Shown: positions 30,856-39,470 of the stretch, in pieces
Layout of the letters: every line of letters starts with the position of its first letter
Numbering within the stretch: position 1 is the first letter of the stretch
NCBI RefSeq assembly: GCF_025857195.1
Contig: NZ_CP109794.1
Span: 1-48,535, forward strand
Direction of reading: 5' to 3'
DNA length: 48,535 bases
Origin: Leisingera thetidis
GTDB lineage: Bacteria > Pseudomonadota > Alphaproteobacteria > Rhodobacterales > Rhodobacteraceae
Made by a program: the position numbers and the translations under genes
Notes under the pieces: generated by a model
What the model saw: the letters and a program-made list of their open reading frames with translations, nothing else
Told to the model about the DNA's origin: nothing
Databases searched by the model: none

Positions 30856-31748
30856 CCGTAGCGCTCCGCCGCCGGAAAGGTGATCTCTTCCGCCATCCGG
30901 TGGAGATCGGCGTGCCGGGCATCTTTCCAGCTGTCGGCGGCCTTGATGGTGATGTCTTCGGCGCGCGCCTTCAGCACCCCTTCATTGGCCGGCGGGAACA
31001 GGTGCAGGTCGTCCCAGGACACCTTGGCCTCCGACCCGCTGGTGAAATTGGCGGTTGAGCTGTCCCGCCCGGCCCAGGCCAGGATCTCCCGGATGGTGTC
31101 GCGGGGGGCGGCGGTCAGATCCTCGTAGCGCAGCAGCTTGAAGCGCTCCGGGGCGGCGGCGCCGATGCGGGAAAACAGCTTCTGGCGCAGCCGCCATTCC
31201 CGGCTCTGGCCGCGCAGCCGCTTGATGTCGGACTGGCGCTTGGACCAGCTCACCGCCACCGCCCGCGGGTCGCGCACCAGGTTGAGCGTATACAGGGTGA
31301 CGGTGCCGGTCAGGCTCAGCGCATAGGCCTGTTCCGGGGATTTGGAGCTGTCGATCAGCATCCGCCCGCCGGCCGCTTCGGAAGCGGCGCCGTAAAGCTC
31401 CGAAAGGCCCGCAAGATAGGCGGCGTGATCCGCGCGCAGCCGGGCCTGCAGCCCGGCGTTGTTCCATTCGTGGTTGCCGCGGGCATCCTCCTTGAAGGCG
31501 GAATACCCCTTGGCCAGCCTGGGCAGCGCCCGCGGCTTTGCCAGCTTCCGCGTCACCTGCGACCAGAAGCTGCACTGGGCGAGCGGCCGCTGGCAGCTGC
31601 AGTCCGCTTCCCGGCGGATGGCCGCAGGCAGGTCGCGGATCTGGCCGATATTGCAGGTGTCCCCGTTCTGCGCCAGCAGCATGGACAAGAAGGTGGAGCC
31701 GGTCCGCCCGGAGCCGCCGATATAGAGCACTTCCGCTGTCATATTCAT
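30843..31748 (-). CDS. Sulfotransferase domain protein 3
   Basis: 301 residues from ATG 31748; two ATGs are close (MNM), and the first has GAGAG upstream. The PAPS loop is YIGGSGRTGSTFLSMLL near residues 8-24, and the 3'-phosphate segment is LNLVRDPRAVAVSWSKRQ. LLRYEDLTAAPRDTIREILAW is the family-typical second half. A CSCQRPLAQCSFW cluster of cysteines at about 50-62 is characteristic of a subset of these enzymes. It is on the minus strand after rfbA with a 181-bp gap and could belong to the rfb transcript. Its 3' end overlaps that of the A-T-SGNH fusion. It is more distant from the 10283 protein than a recent duplicate would be. Confidence 0.85.
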   Translation of the reverse strand: MNMTAEVLYIGGSGRTGSTFLSMLLAQNGDTCNIGQIRDLPAAIRREADCSCQRPLAQCSFWSQVTRKLAKPRALPRLAKGYSAFKEDARGNHEWNNAGLQARLRADHAAYLAGLSELYGAASEAAGGRMLIDSSKSPEQAYALSLTGTVTLYTLNLVRDPRAVAVSWSKRQSDIKRLRGQSREWRLRQKLFSRIGAAAPERFKLLRYEDLTAAPRDTIREILAWAGRDSSTANFTSGSEAKVSWDDLHLFPPANEGVLKARAEDITIKAADSWKDARHADLHRMAEEITFPAAERYGYTL

Positions 31749-31929
31749 CTCTCTCAAACTTGGCTTTGCGACCCTAGCGGCAAAGATTTTCCGGATCAAT
31801 CGCAGCCCCGGAAGGGGGCGCAGCCGGGGGTCTGCAGCCTCGTGTTCTACGCAAAGATGCCGGCCCGTGCCAGCCTGTTCTGTGCCCGGCCAGGGTCCTG
31901 GCATAATCCGTATTATGGTGAATGCTGGC

Positions 31930-32802
31930 CTAGCGCAGCAGCCCTTCCAGATAGGCGCCATAGGCGTTCTTGGCGAATTTATCCGCCTGGCGCTGCAGCT
32001 GCGCGTCATCGATCCAGCCCGCCTCATAGGCGATCTCTTCCGGGCAGCCGGTCTGCAGGCCCTGGCGCTCCTGCAGGGTGCGCACGAAATTGCCCGCATC
32101 CAGCAGCGAGCCGTGGGTGCCGGTATCGAGCCAGGCATAGCCGCGGCCCATGGTCTCGACCCGCAAGGCGCCCTCATTCAGGTAGCTTTGCAGCAGGTCG
32201 GTGATCTCCAGCTCGCCGCGGGGGGAAGGCTGCACGGCGCGCGCCCGCTCCGGCGCCGAGCCATCGAGGAAATACAAGCCCGTCACCGCGTAGTTCGACG
32301 GCGGAACGGGGGGTTTCTCGATGATCTCCCGAGCCTTGCCATCGGCGTCAAACGCCACCACGCCATAGCGTTCCGGATCGGCCACGTGATAGCCGAAGAC
32401 GGTGCCGCCCGATGCCTGCCCGTCTGCGGCGGCCAGCAGTTCCGGCAACCCGTGGCCGAAGAAGATGTTGTCGCCCAGCACCAGCGCCGCAGGCGCGCCC
32501 GCCAGGAACTCCTCGGCCAGGATGAAGGCCTGCGCGAGGCCATCGGGCGAGGGCTGCACCACGTAAGAGAGCGAAATCCCCCATTGGCTGCCGTCGCCCA
32601 AAAGGCGGATGAACTGCTCCTGGTCCTGCGGCGTGGTGATCACGCAGATCTCGCGGATGCCCGCCAGCATCAGCACGCTGAGCGGATAGTAGATCATCGG
32701 CTTGTCATAGAGCGGCAGCAGCTGCTTGGAGACCGCCATGGTGATCGGGTAGAGCCGGGTGCCCGAGCCGCCTGCCAGGATGATGCCTTTCCTTGCCGTC
32801 AT
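31930..32802 (-). CDS. rfbA: Glucose-1-phosphate thymidylyltransferase
   Basis: 290 residues. It makes dTDP-glucose from dTTP and glucose-1-phosphate, the first step of dTDP-L-rhamnose synthesis. The nucleotide-binding [16 protein letters not shown] and the sugar-binding [20 protein letters not shown] are present near the N-terminus. [18 protein letters not shown] and [11 protein letters not shown] are standard, and [13 protein letters not shown] with [16 protein letters not shown] closes the catalytic region. It is last of four rfb genes on the minus strand, and its ATG overlaps the rfbD stop by 4 bp. The length is the usual 290-ish. Confidence 0.97.
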   Translation of the reverse strand: MTARKGIILAGGSGTRLYPITMAVSKQLLPLYDKPMIYYPLSVLMLAGIREICVITTPQDQEQFIRLLGDGSQWGISLSYVVQPSPDGLAQAFILAEEFLAGAPAALVLGDNIFFGHGLPELLAAADGQASGGTVFGYHVADPERYGVVAFDADGKAREIIEKPPVPPSNYAVTGLYFLDGSAPERARAVQPSPRGELEITDLLQSYLNEGALRVETMGRGYAWLDTGTHGSLLDAGNFVRTLQERQGLQTGCPEEIAYEAGWIDDAQLQRQADKFAKNAYGAYLEGLLR

Positions 32803-33647
32803 GCCACTTCTCCCAAATCCTTCAAAATGTCATCCAGGCCCAGCCGCCAGTCCGGCTGCGGGAGCCCGAAAACAGACTCTAATGCAGAGCAATCAAGCCT
32901 GGAATTCAGCGGCCGCGCCGCAGGCGTTGGATAGGCGGATGTTGGAATATCCTCCACCGCGCAGGCAATTCCGGCCTGCCTGAAAATCTCCCGGGCAAAG
33001 CCCGCCCAGCTGGTCTGCGGCGCGCCTGCCAGATGATACAGCCCGGATTTTCCGGGATCCGCAATCAGCTGCCGCGCCATCTCCAGGCAGGCACCGGCAA
33101 TGTCGCGCGCCGGGGTCGGGGCGCCGATCTGGTCGGCTACAATGGTCAGCCGCTCCCGCTCTTTTCCGAGGCGCAGCATGGTTTTCACGAAGTTATGCCC
33201 GTGCGCCGAGACCACCCAGGAGGTGCGCAGAATGGCATAGGCGCCGCCCGCCGCGCGCACCATCTTCTCGCCTGCCAGCTTGGAGCGGCCATAGGCGTTC
33301 AGCGGGGCGGCGGCGTCACCGGGCTGCCAGGGTGCCGTGCCGCTGCCGTCAAAGACGTAATCGGTGGAGACGGTGACAAAGGGGATGCCCAGTTCCGCGC
33401 AGGCCGCCGCCATCGCACCGGGGGCGGCGCCGTTGATCACGTTTGCCAGCGCCTCTTCTTCTTCCGCCTTGTCGACGGCCGTGTAGGCGGCGGCGTTGAT
33501 CACCGCCTGCGGCTCTGCCTCGCGGATGGCCGCGGCGCAAGCGCCGGGATCGCCCAGATCCGCCTGGTCCCGGCCCAGGCAGGTGACGCCGTCATGCGCC
33601 GCCAGTTCCCGCGCCAGCTGGCCGGTCTTGCCGAATACGAGGATCAT
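32799..33647 (-). CDS. rfbD: dTDP-4-dehydrorhamnose reductase
   Basis: 282 residues from ATG 33647 ([15 protein letters not shown]). It reduces dTDP-4-keto-rhamnose to dTDP-L-rhamnose. GKTGQLA is the NAD(P) turn. [14 protein letters not shown] is the family signature, [10 protein letters not shown] gives the Thr region, and YGRSKLAGE supplies the catalytic Yxxx[19 protein letters not shown] is also typical. It lies in the rfb operon, with a 76-bp gap after rfbB and a 4-bp overlap with rfbA. Confidence 0.96.
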   Translation of the reverse strand: MILVFGKTGQLARELAAHDGVTCLGRDQADLGDPGACAAAIREAEPQAVINAAAYTAVDKAEEEEALANVINGAAPGAMAAACAELGIPFVTVSTDYVFDGSGTAPWQPGDAAAPLNAYGRSKLAGEKMVRAAGGAYAILRTSWVVSAHGHNFVKTMLRLGKERERLTIVADQIGAPTPARDIAGACLEMARQLIADPGKSGLYHLAGAPQTSWAGFAREIFRQAGIACAVEDIPTSAYPTPAARPLNSRLDCSALESVFGLPQPDWRLGLDDILKDLGEVA

Positions 33648-33723
33648 ATGCGCTCTCCAAGCTGTTCCGCCCCGCGGCCCCCCCACCCGCGGCCGGGGAC
33701 TGCCCTCTGCGGCTTATCTGACG

Positions 33724-34788
33724 TCACGTCCCCGCACCCTTGCCGGTGCCCAGCCGCCGGCCGACACCGTCGCGGTCCTGCAGGGCGCGCCACCAGCTCT
33801 CGTTGTCCAGATACCATTGCACGGTGCGCTCCAGCCCTTCCTCGACCGTGACCGAGGGCCGCCAGCCCAGCTCGTCGCGGATGCGGGAGGGATCGATCGC
33901 ATAGCGCGCGTCATGGCCCGGGCGGTCGGTCACGAATGTGATCTGGTCCTTGTAGGACTTGCCGTCTTCGCGGGGGCGCTTGGCATCCAGGATTTCACAT
34001 AAGGTCCCGACCAGCTCCAGGTTCGTGCGCTCGTTCTCGCCGCCGATGTTATAAGACCGCCCCAGCGCGCCCTTTTGCACCACCAGCAGGAGCGCATCGG
34101 CGTGGTCCTCGACATAGAGCCAGTCGCGCACGTTGGAGCCGTCGCCGTAGACCGGCAGCGGCTTTCCGGCCAGCGCATTGAGGATCACCACCGGAATCAG
34201 CTTCTCCGGGAAATGATAGGGGCCGTAGTTGTTGGAGCAGTTGGTCAGCACCACCGGCAAGCCATAGGTCTCGTGCCAGGCCCGCACCAGGTGGTCGCTG
34301 GCGGCCTTGGAGGCCGAATAGGGCGAGCGCGGATCATATGCGGTGTCTTCGGTGAACATCGCCGCGGGGTCGGCGGGCAGGCTGCCGTAGACCTCGTCGG
34401 TGGAGATGTGGTGGAAGCGGAACGCCTCCGGCCGCCCCGCCTGCACCCAATACTTGCGCGCGGCTTCGAGCATGTTGAAGGTGCCGGTGATATTGGTCTC
34501 GATGAAATCGCCCGGCCCGTCGATCGAGCGGTCGACGTGGCTCTCGGCGGCCAGATGCATCACCGCGTCCGGTTCATGGCGCGCAAAAACAGCGTCCAAG
34601 GCGGCGCGGTCGCGGATGTCGGCCTGCTCGAATGCGTAATCCGGGCTCTCTGCCGCCTCCGCCACATTTGCGAGACACGCGGCATAGGTCAGCGCATCGA
34701 GGTTCACCACCTGATGGCCGCGCGCCACCGCCAGCCGCACCACCGCCGAGCCGATGAAGCCCGCGCCGCCCGTGATCAGCAGTTTCAT
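33724..34788 (-). CDS. rfbB: dTDP-glucose 4,6-dehydratase
   Basis: 354 residues. It converts dTDP-glucose to the 4-keto-6-deoxy sugar. [15 protein letters not shown] is the NAD turn. [16 protein letters not shown] holds the catalytic Thr-Asp-Glu, and [15 protein letters not shown] holds Yxxx[18 protein letters not shown] and [19 protein letters not shown] are signature segments. [16 protein letters not shown] end motif is present as [29 protein letters not shown] precedes the ATG. It follows rfbC by 3 bp, so the two are translationally linked. Confidence 0.97.
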   Translation of the reverse strand: MKLLITGGAGFIGSAVVRLAVARGHQVVNLDALTYAACLANVAEAAESPDYAFEQADIRDRAALDAVFARHEPDAVMHLAAESHVDRSIDGPGDFIETNITGTFNMLEAARKYWVQAGRPEAFRFHHISTDEVYGSLPADPAAMFTEDTAYDPRSPYSASKAASDHLVRAWHETYGLPVVLTNCSNNYGPYHFPEKLIPVVILNALAGKPLPVYGDGSNVRDWLYVEDHADALLLVVQKGALGRSYNIGGENERTNLELVGTLCEILDAKRPREDGKSYKDQITFVTDRPGHDARYAIDPSRIRDELGWRPSVTVEEGLERTVQWYLDNESWWRALQDRDGVGRRLGTGKGAGT

Positions 34789-34791
34789 GCC

Positions 34792-35346
34792 TTATCCCTC
34801 CCACGCAAACGGGCTGCCGAAATCGGCCAGCCGCGGCGCCGCGGCGTCCTTTTCGCTCAGCAGCGGCGTGCCGCCGAAGCCCCAGCCGATGCCGCAGCTG
34901 TCCCAGGCCACCGCGCCGTCGCAATCGGGCGCATAATAATCGGTGCATTTGTAGATCACCTCGGTGTCCGGCACCCGTGTGATGAAGCCGTGCAGGAAGC
35001 CCTTGGGCACCAGGAGCTGCTTGCCGTTCTCCGCCGTGAGCTCGATGCCGAACCACTGGCCGTAAGAGGGCGAGCCCTTGCGGATATCCACCGCCACATC
35101 GAACAGGGCGCCCTGGCCGCAGCGCACCAGCTTGTCCTGGGCATGCGGCGGCGCCTGGAAATGCAGCCCCCGCAGGGTGCCCGCCTCGCGCGACAGCGAG
35201 TGGTTGTCCTGCACGAAGTCCAGCGCGATGCCGTGCTCTTCCAGCCGCCGCTTGCTCCAGCTCTCGCTGAAGAAGCCGCGCGCATCGCCGAACCGTGCCG
35301 GCGTCAGCACCTTCAGTCCCGGCAGTCCCGTCTCGTCTATCTGCAT
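34792..35346 (-). CDS. rfbC: dTDP-4-dehydrorhamnose 3,5-epimerase
   Basis: 184 residues from ATG 35346 (MQIDETGLPGLKVL); an upstream start 13 codons earlier is weaker. It is a cupin-fold epimerase. GDARGFFSESWSKRRL, QDNHSLSREAGTLRGLHFQ (with the catalytic His in RGLHFQ), VDIRKGSPSYGQW, LLVPKGFLHGF and YKCTDYYAPDCDGAVAW are the standard segments. It is the first gene of the operon rfbC-rfbB-rfbD-rfbA on the minus strand. It diverges from a GT4 glycosyltransferase gene with 131 bp between starts, which is the likely promoter zone for both. Confidence 0.96.
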   Translation of the reverse strand: MQIDETGLPGLKVLTPARFGDARGFFSESWSKRRLEEHGIALDFVQDNHSLSREAGTLRGLHFQAPPHAQDKLVRCGQGALFDVAVDIRKGSPSYGQWFGIELTAENGKQLLVPKGFLHGFITRVPDTEVIYKCTDYYAPDCDGAVAWDSCGIGWGFGGTPLLSEKDAAAPRLADFGSPFAWEG

Positions 35347-35477
35347 CGCACCCGTCCCGCCCTTGGGGTCATTCCGTTTGCCCACACCTAGCCCCGGGCT
35401 GGCGGCAGGGCAACAGCCCGGCGCTCTGCTGCGGCCCGCGCTTGCATCCGGCCGCGCTGCCCGGCAAGCATGTGTCC
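35347..35477. promoter_or_regulatory. Divergent control region, rfb operon / GT4 gene
   Basis: 131 bp between the rfbC start and the glycosyltransferase start. The stretch is GC-rich and no clear promoter hexamers can be fixed. The call rests on divergent gene starts. Confidence 0.35.
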
Positions 35478-36719
35478 ATGAAGATTTTGTTTGTGCATCA
35501 GAACATGCCCGGCCAGTACCGCGAGCTGGCGCCCTGGCTGGCGGCGCAGGGCGGCCATGAGATCGTCTTTCTGACCCAGCGCGGCGGCGTGCAGCTGGAG
35601 GGGATCCAAACGATTGTCTACAAGCCCTTCCGCACCCCGGAAAAGGATGCCTTCGGCCTCTCCAAGGACTGGGAGGCGGCGGCCGGCGCGGGCCTCGGCG
35701 CGGCGCTGGCGGCGCGGCAGCTGCGGGACGCGGGCTTTACCCCCGATATCATCATCGGCCACACCGGCTGGGGCGAGCTCTTGTTCATGAAGGACCCCTA
35801 CCCCGGCGTCCCGGTCATCGGCTTTTTCGAGTATTTCTACCGCACGGAGGGCGGGCTGGTCGGCTTCGACCGGGAGAACCCGCCCAACGACCAGGCCTAT
35901 TTCTTTGCCGAGGCGCGCAATTCGGTGCCTTATGCCAGCATCGAGCTGGCCGACCGGGGCCATGTGCCCACCGCCTGGCAGCGCGACCGCTTCCCGGCCA
36001 GCTTCCATGACCGGATGTATCTCTGCCATGACGGCATCCGCACCGACAGGCTGGGGCCGGATCCCGCCGCCACGGTGAGCCTCGGGCGGCTGGAGCGCCC
36101 GCTCAGCCGCGCCGACGAGGTGGTCACCTACATTGCCCGCAACATGGAGCGCGCCCGCGGCTTCCACATCATGATGCGGGCGCTGCCGCGGATCCAGGCG
36201 CAGCGCCCGAACGCCCGCATCCTGATGATCGGCGGCAACGAGACCTCCTATGGCGCCGAAAGCCAGCACCCCGGGGGCTTGCGCGGCGAGATGGAAGAGG
36301 AGCTGGGCAGCAGCGTCGACTGGAGCCGGGTGCATTTCCTCGGCAAGGTGCCTTACGCCGACCTCACCCGGATCATCCAGATCAGCCGCTGCCACATTTA
36401 CCTCACGATGCCGTTTGTGCTGAGCTGGTCGCTGTTGGAGGCGATGGCGATGCAGGCCACCGTGGTGGCCGCCGATGTGGCGCCGGTGCGCGAGGCGGTC
36501 CGCCATGGCCGGACCGGGCTGCTGGTGGATTTCTTCAGCCCCGGGGCGCTTGCCGACCAGGTGGCCGACGTGCTGGCGAACCCCGGCGGCTATGCCCATA
36601 TCGGCCCCGCGGCCCGCGCCCATGTGGTGGAGAAATACGATTTCCTGAGCCGCTGCCTGCCGGAGCATATCGCCGAGATCAATGCCCTCGTGCCGGAGGC
36701 ACGGAGAATTAAGATCTGA
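35478..36719 (+). CDS. GT4-family glycosyltransferase
   Basis: 413 residues from ATG 35478 (MKILFVHQNMPGQYREL). This is a GT-B fold enzyme; the N-terminal half matches the Glyco_trans_4_3-like type found in plasmid and capsule loci (DIIIGHTGWGELLFMKD, VIGFFEYFYRTEGG). The C-terminal GT1 domain has the nucleotide-sugar site VHFLGKVPYADLTRIIQIS and YLTMPFVLSWSLLEAMAMQ, with the donor-binding glutamate in LLEAMA, then HGRTGLLVDFFSPGAL. It diverges from the rfb operon, so a rhamnosyl transferase is a natural guess (inference). The stop codon sits inside the first unit of a 27-bp tandem repeat that continues downstream. Confidence 0.9.
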   Translation: MKILFVHQNMPGQYRELAPWLAAQGGHEIVFLTQRGGVQLEGIQTIVYKPFRTPEKDAFGLSKDWEAAAGAGLGAALAARQLRDAGFTPDIIIGHTGWGELLFMKDPYPGVPVIGFFEYFYRTEGGLVGFDRENPPNDQAYFFAEARNSVPYASIELADRGHVPTAWQRDRFPASFHDRMYLCHDGIRTDRLGPDPAATVSLGRLERPLSRADEVVTYIARNMERARGFHIMMRALPRIQAQRPNARILMIGGNETSYGAESQHPGGLRGEMEEELGSSVDWSRVHFLGKVPYADLTRIIQISRCHIYLTMPFVLSWSLLEAMAMQATVVAADVAPVREAVRHGRTGLLVDFFSPGALADQVADVLANPGGYAHIGPAARAHVVEKYDFLSRCLPEHIAEINALVPEARRIKI

Positions 36720-36827
36720 GCCGGAGGCACGGAGAATAACGCTCTGGCCGGAGGCACGGAGAATAACGCTCTGGCCGGAGGCACGGAGACTAAAACCCTG
36801 GCCGGAGGCGCGGAGACGAAAACCCTG
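36692..36827 (+). repeat. 27-bp tandem repeat across the GT4 stop codon
   Basis: Five head-to-tail units of the type GCCGGAGGCACGGAGAATAA + CGCTCTG start at 36692, 36720, 36747, 36774 and 36801. Units 2 and 3 are identical. Weaker units (GCCGCAGATGCGG) continue to about 36880. The first unit encodes the last residues of the glycosyltransferase and its stop. The rest of the gap up to 37053 shows no gene. Confidence 0.85.
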
Positions 36828-37053
36828 GCCGCAGATGCGGGGAAGCCCCCCGGCCGCAGATGCGGCAGCGCAGGCTCCGGCCGGGGCGGGGTTCATGGCG
36901 TCCGGCGGCCGCCCCGCCGCCGCGGCCGTTCCGGACAGCATCCGGGCCACCGGCCGGATGCGGCGGGCCCCGGCCCCGCCCGCATCCGGCAAGCAGCGCC
37001 AGGCCCGGAGGCCGGGCGCCTGTCGGGTGGCTGCGGCCGCACGGCCGGCCCGC

Positions 37054-37692
37054 TCAGTGGCGCTGCGCCTGCGGCGGCAGCTGCTCGGAGGCCCAAAGCG
37101 CGGCCTGGGTGCGGTTCTTGGCGCCGATCTTGCGGAAGCAGGTGCGCAGATGCACCTTCACCGTGGCTTCGCAGATGCCCAGCTCATTGGCGATGCTCTT
37201 GTTGGTGGCGCCTTCGGTCAGCTTGGCCAGGATCAGCTGCTCGCGCTCCGACAGCCCGTGCCCGTTGCGCTGCGGCGCGCGCGGTGCGGGCAGCGGCTGC
37301 ACCGTCATCGCGCCGGATGCGGTGTCCGGCAGCACAATGCGGTAGCCGTCCTGCACCACCTGCAGCGCGGCAATCAGCGCCCCCGCCGATTTGCGCTCCG
37401 GGATCACCGCCTCGGCATACTGGCTGAGGGCGGCCTGGGTGGCGGCCGGGCAGTGATCGCCGGTGATCAGGATCAGCTGCGGCGCGTCATTGGCGGCCCG
37501 GAACGCGCCGAGGTCCTCCTCCAGCGCGGTTCCGGTGTCATGGCTGTAGAACAGGACCAGGTCCTGCGCGGGCAAAGGCGGCAATTCCGCCAGGCTGCCG
37601 CAGCAGTGCCCGGTCTCGTAATCATGTGCTTCACAGATGGTCAGAAACATGTCCCTGAGAAGCCTGCTTTCCCCCACAACGTGAACAGGCAT
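37054..37692 (-). CDS. LuxR/FixJ-type regulator with degenerate receiver
   Basis: 212 residues from the ATG at 37692, with AAAGGAG placed eight bases upstream. The C-terminal LuxR-type HTH is clear: LSEREQLILAKLTEGATNKSIANELGICEATVKVHLRTCFRK split at about 145-190, with the recognition helix around EATVKVHLR. The N-terminal 120 residues look like a CheY receiver (VHVVGESRLLRDMFL, PQLILITGD), but where the phosphorylated Asp should stand the sequence is LVLFYSHDTG, without DxxMPG. Phosphorylation-independent control is therefore likely, as in CsgD/VpsT-type biofilm regulators (inference). It is transcribed away from the second regulator gene at 38382, across a 689-bp gap. Confidence 0.85.
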   Translation of the reverse strand: MPVHVVGESRLLRDMFLTICEAHDYETGHCCGSLAELPPLPAQDLVLFYSHDTGTALEEDLGAFRAANDAPQLILITGDHCPAATQAALSQYAEAVIPERKSAGALIAALQVVQDGYRIVLPDTASGAMTVQPLPAPRAPQRNGHGLSEREQLILAKLTEGATNKSIANELGICEATVKVHLRTCFRKIGAKNRTQAALWASEQLPPQAQRH

Positions 37693-38381
37693 CAATAACT
37701 CCTTTACTCGCAACATTGCCGGATCCTGCATCCGGCCCGTCCCCCAGGAGCGCGCTTTTGCGGCCAGCCCACCCCCGCAGGCTGCCTTTGCTGCAATGCG
37801 CCGCCGCTCCCTGGAACATACTCCCCCGCCTGCTGCCGTGCTGGCCCCGGCGGCGCTTGCGCACCGCCGTTTCCGGATCGTGGTAAAAACAGAACATGCC
37901 CGGAAAAAACATCCTGGGCCGGGCAACGCAGACGGGCGTCCAAAACACTTCTGATGCGCATTGCTGTGGATAAACCGTAGCGAATCCAGCCGTTCTTGTT
38001 AAGAAACTTCCCCTCATGGAGCAGCGCTTTTTGGCTGGCCGCCTGCGCCCTCCGCCCCGGATGCCGCCTTATCCGGCTGTTTTTCCACACGATCTGCCCC
38101 GGGGCTCTTACCCCGTTGGCATTGTCCCCATTGGGGAAACGCTGTGTTTCCAAGCCGGTTCTTACAATTTTAAGAGATTTTATCTTTCAAGCAAACAACC
38201 GTGGGTTTCTTCGATTCGCCCGCCCTGCCCCAAGCGGCTACCCCCATGGTGGTATTTTGCCGTGCCCGGCGGCCGGCCCGCCGCTGCCGGCCCGGCCTTA
38301 GGCGTACCCCCTCTGCCCGGTTTGCCGTTCCGGGCGCTGTGCTACCTTCAAGGCATTCATTATGTCATGCCGGGGGGCAAC
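37693..38381. promoter_or_regulatory. 689-bp divergent gap between two LuxR-type regulators
   Basis: No open frame here has a supported product; those present lack a good start, ribosome site or family motif. The base composition is clearly lower in GC than in neighbouring genes, especially at 38155-38210 (TTACAATTTTAAGAGATTTT). A CCCC-ATT-GGGG dyad is at 38122-38136. A long control region with several promoters or a long leader is likely. An unrecognised small RNA cannot be excluded. Confidence 0.5.
38122..38136. promoter_or_regulatory. TTGTCCCCATTGGGG dyad, copy 1
   Basis: The TTGTCCCC-ATT-GGGG element lies about 245 bp upstream of the second regulator. A nearly identical element (TTGTCCCC-ATTT-GGGG) lies 188 bp upstream of RTX protein 2. 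A shared operator for one of the two LuxR-type proteins is a reasonable guess (inference). Confidence 0.45.
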
Positions 38382-39470
38382 ATGGTTATGTTGAGTGCGT
38401 CCGTTTCGCAAACGGGCAGGTTGTTGTTTTCGAGGTCTCTTCAAAGGCAAATCGCTTCTCTGACACAGATGGCCCTGGTGCAGCCGGGGCACCGCCGCGC
38501 CCCGGTGCTGACCAGCGCCGCGGGCCTGGGCGAACCCTGCCCGGATGCCGCCGCCGCGGCGCTGCGGCGGCAGCTGCAGCCCGGCGCGGCCAAGGGCTTC
38601 AGCCTGCGCCGCGCGGGGGGCGCGGCGGCCCGGGCGCTGGCGGCGCAGCTGCCGCGGCAGCCGGAGCCGGCGGCGGCGCTGGCGGCGGAGCTGGCGGCAG
38701 GCCGCGGCTGGACCCTGTTTTCCTGCAGCTTCGAGGACGGCAGCGAGGATCTGATCGCGCTGCGGCTGGAAGACGGCCCGCATGACGCCCATTGCGGCGA
38801 CATCCTGCAGGCGATCTGGCCGGTGCTGCGCGAGGATGCCCTGCGCGAGCTGGCCGGCGAGACCCAGGCGGCGGTGACCAGCGCGCTGTTGTGGACCATT
38901 TCCAAGAAGACCGATTCTGCGGTGCTGGTGCTCGACGGCGAGGGCACCCTGCTGCATTGCAATGAATCGGGGCGCGACATGCTCGATGGCGGCGATCTGC
39001 TCAGCGACGGCGGCGGCCGCCTCAGCTGCGCCAGCCCGGGCGAGACCGCCGGCTTCTACGCGGCGGTGGCGGAATGCGCCCGCAGCCGCCGCGGCAGCGC
39101 CCGCGGCCCGCGCGAGCTGATCCTGTTCCTGGAGGACCGCCACAGCGGCATGCGGCTGCCGGTGTCGCTGACCCGCTACCGCTGCGCCGGCGCCGAGATG
39201 CCGCTGGTGGTGGCGATCCTGCCGCGCCAGCCCGACCGCCGCCGCATCGAGATGCTGGCCCAGAAGATGGGGCTGTCGCCTTCCGAGGCGCGGGTGGCGG
39301 CGCTGATCCAGCTGGGGCTGACCAACCGCGAGGCGGCGCATATCGCCGGCCTCAAGGAGCAGACCTTCAACACCTACGCCAAGCGGGTGCTGGCCAAGCT
39401 GCAGTCGGCGGGCCGCGCCGAGATGGCGCAGCGGCTGACCTGGCAGGCCTCATTGGGGAGGGCGTCATGA
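38382..39470 (+). CDS. LuxR-type HTH regulator
   Basis: 362 residues from the ATG at 38382, preceded by CCGGGGGGC; ATG 38367 and 38388 are alternatives. The C-terminal HTH is MGLSPSEARVAALIQLGLTN, REAAHIAGLKEQTFNTYAKR, VLAKLQSAGRAEM, a LuxR-type unit of about 60 residues. The region at about 180-270 (SALLWTISKKTDSAVLVLDG, EGTLLHCNESGRDMLDGG) reads as a PAS-like sensor domain as in many roseobacter orphan regulators. The first 120 residues are Ala/Arg-rich with no known motif. The stop overlaps the start of a membrane protein gene (ATGA). The CCCC-GGGG dyad upstream could be an autoregulatory site. Confidence 0.82.
   Translation: MVMLSASVSQTGRLLFSRSLQRQIASLTQMALVQPGHRRAPVLTSAAGLGEPCPDAAAAALRRQLQPGAAKGFSLRRAGGAAARALAAQLPRQPEPAAALAAELAAGRGWTLFSCSFEDGSEDLIALRLEDGPHDAHCGDILQAIWPVLREDALRELAGETQAAVTSALLWTISKKTDSAVLVLDGEGTLLHCNESGRDMLDGGDLLSDGGGRLSCASPGETAGFYAAVAECARSRRGSARGPRELILFLEDRHSGMRLPVSLTRYRCAGAEMPLVVAILPRQPDRRRIEMLAQKMGLSPSEARVAALIQLGLTNREAAHIAGLKEQTFNTYAKRVLAKLQSAGRAEMAQRLTWQASLGRAS

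Noticed and set aside
36692..36880. CRISPR array at the 27-bp repeats
   Set aside because: Units are contiguous with no spacers, and no cas gene is in the window.
37704..38153. 149-codon minus-strand open frame in the gap between regulators
   Set aside because: No good ribosome site, Arg/Gln/Gly-rich composition without motif, and it overlaps the upstream region of the 37692 start; more likely chance in GC-rich DNA.
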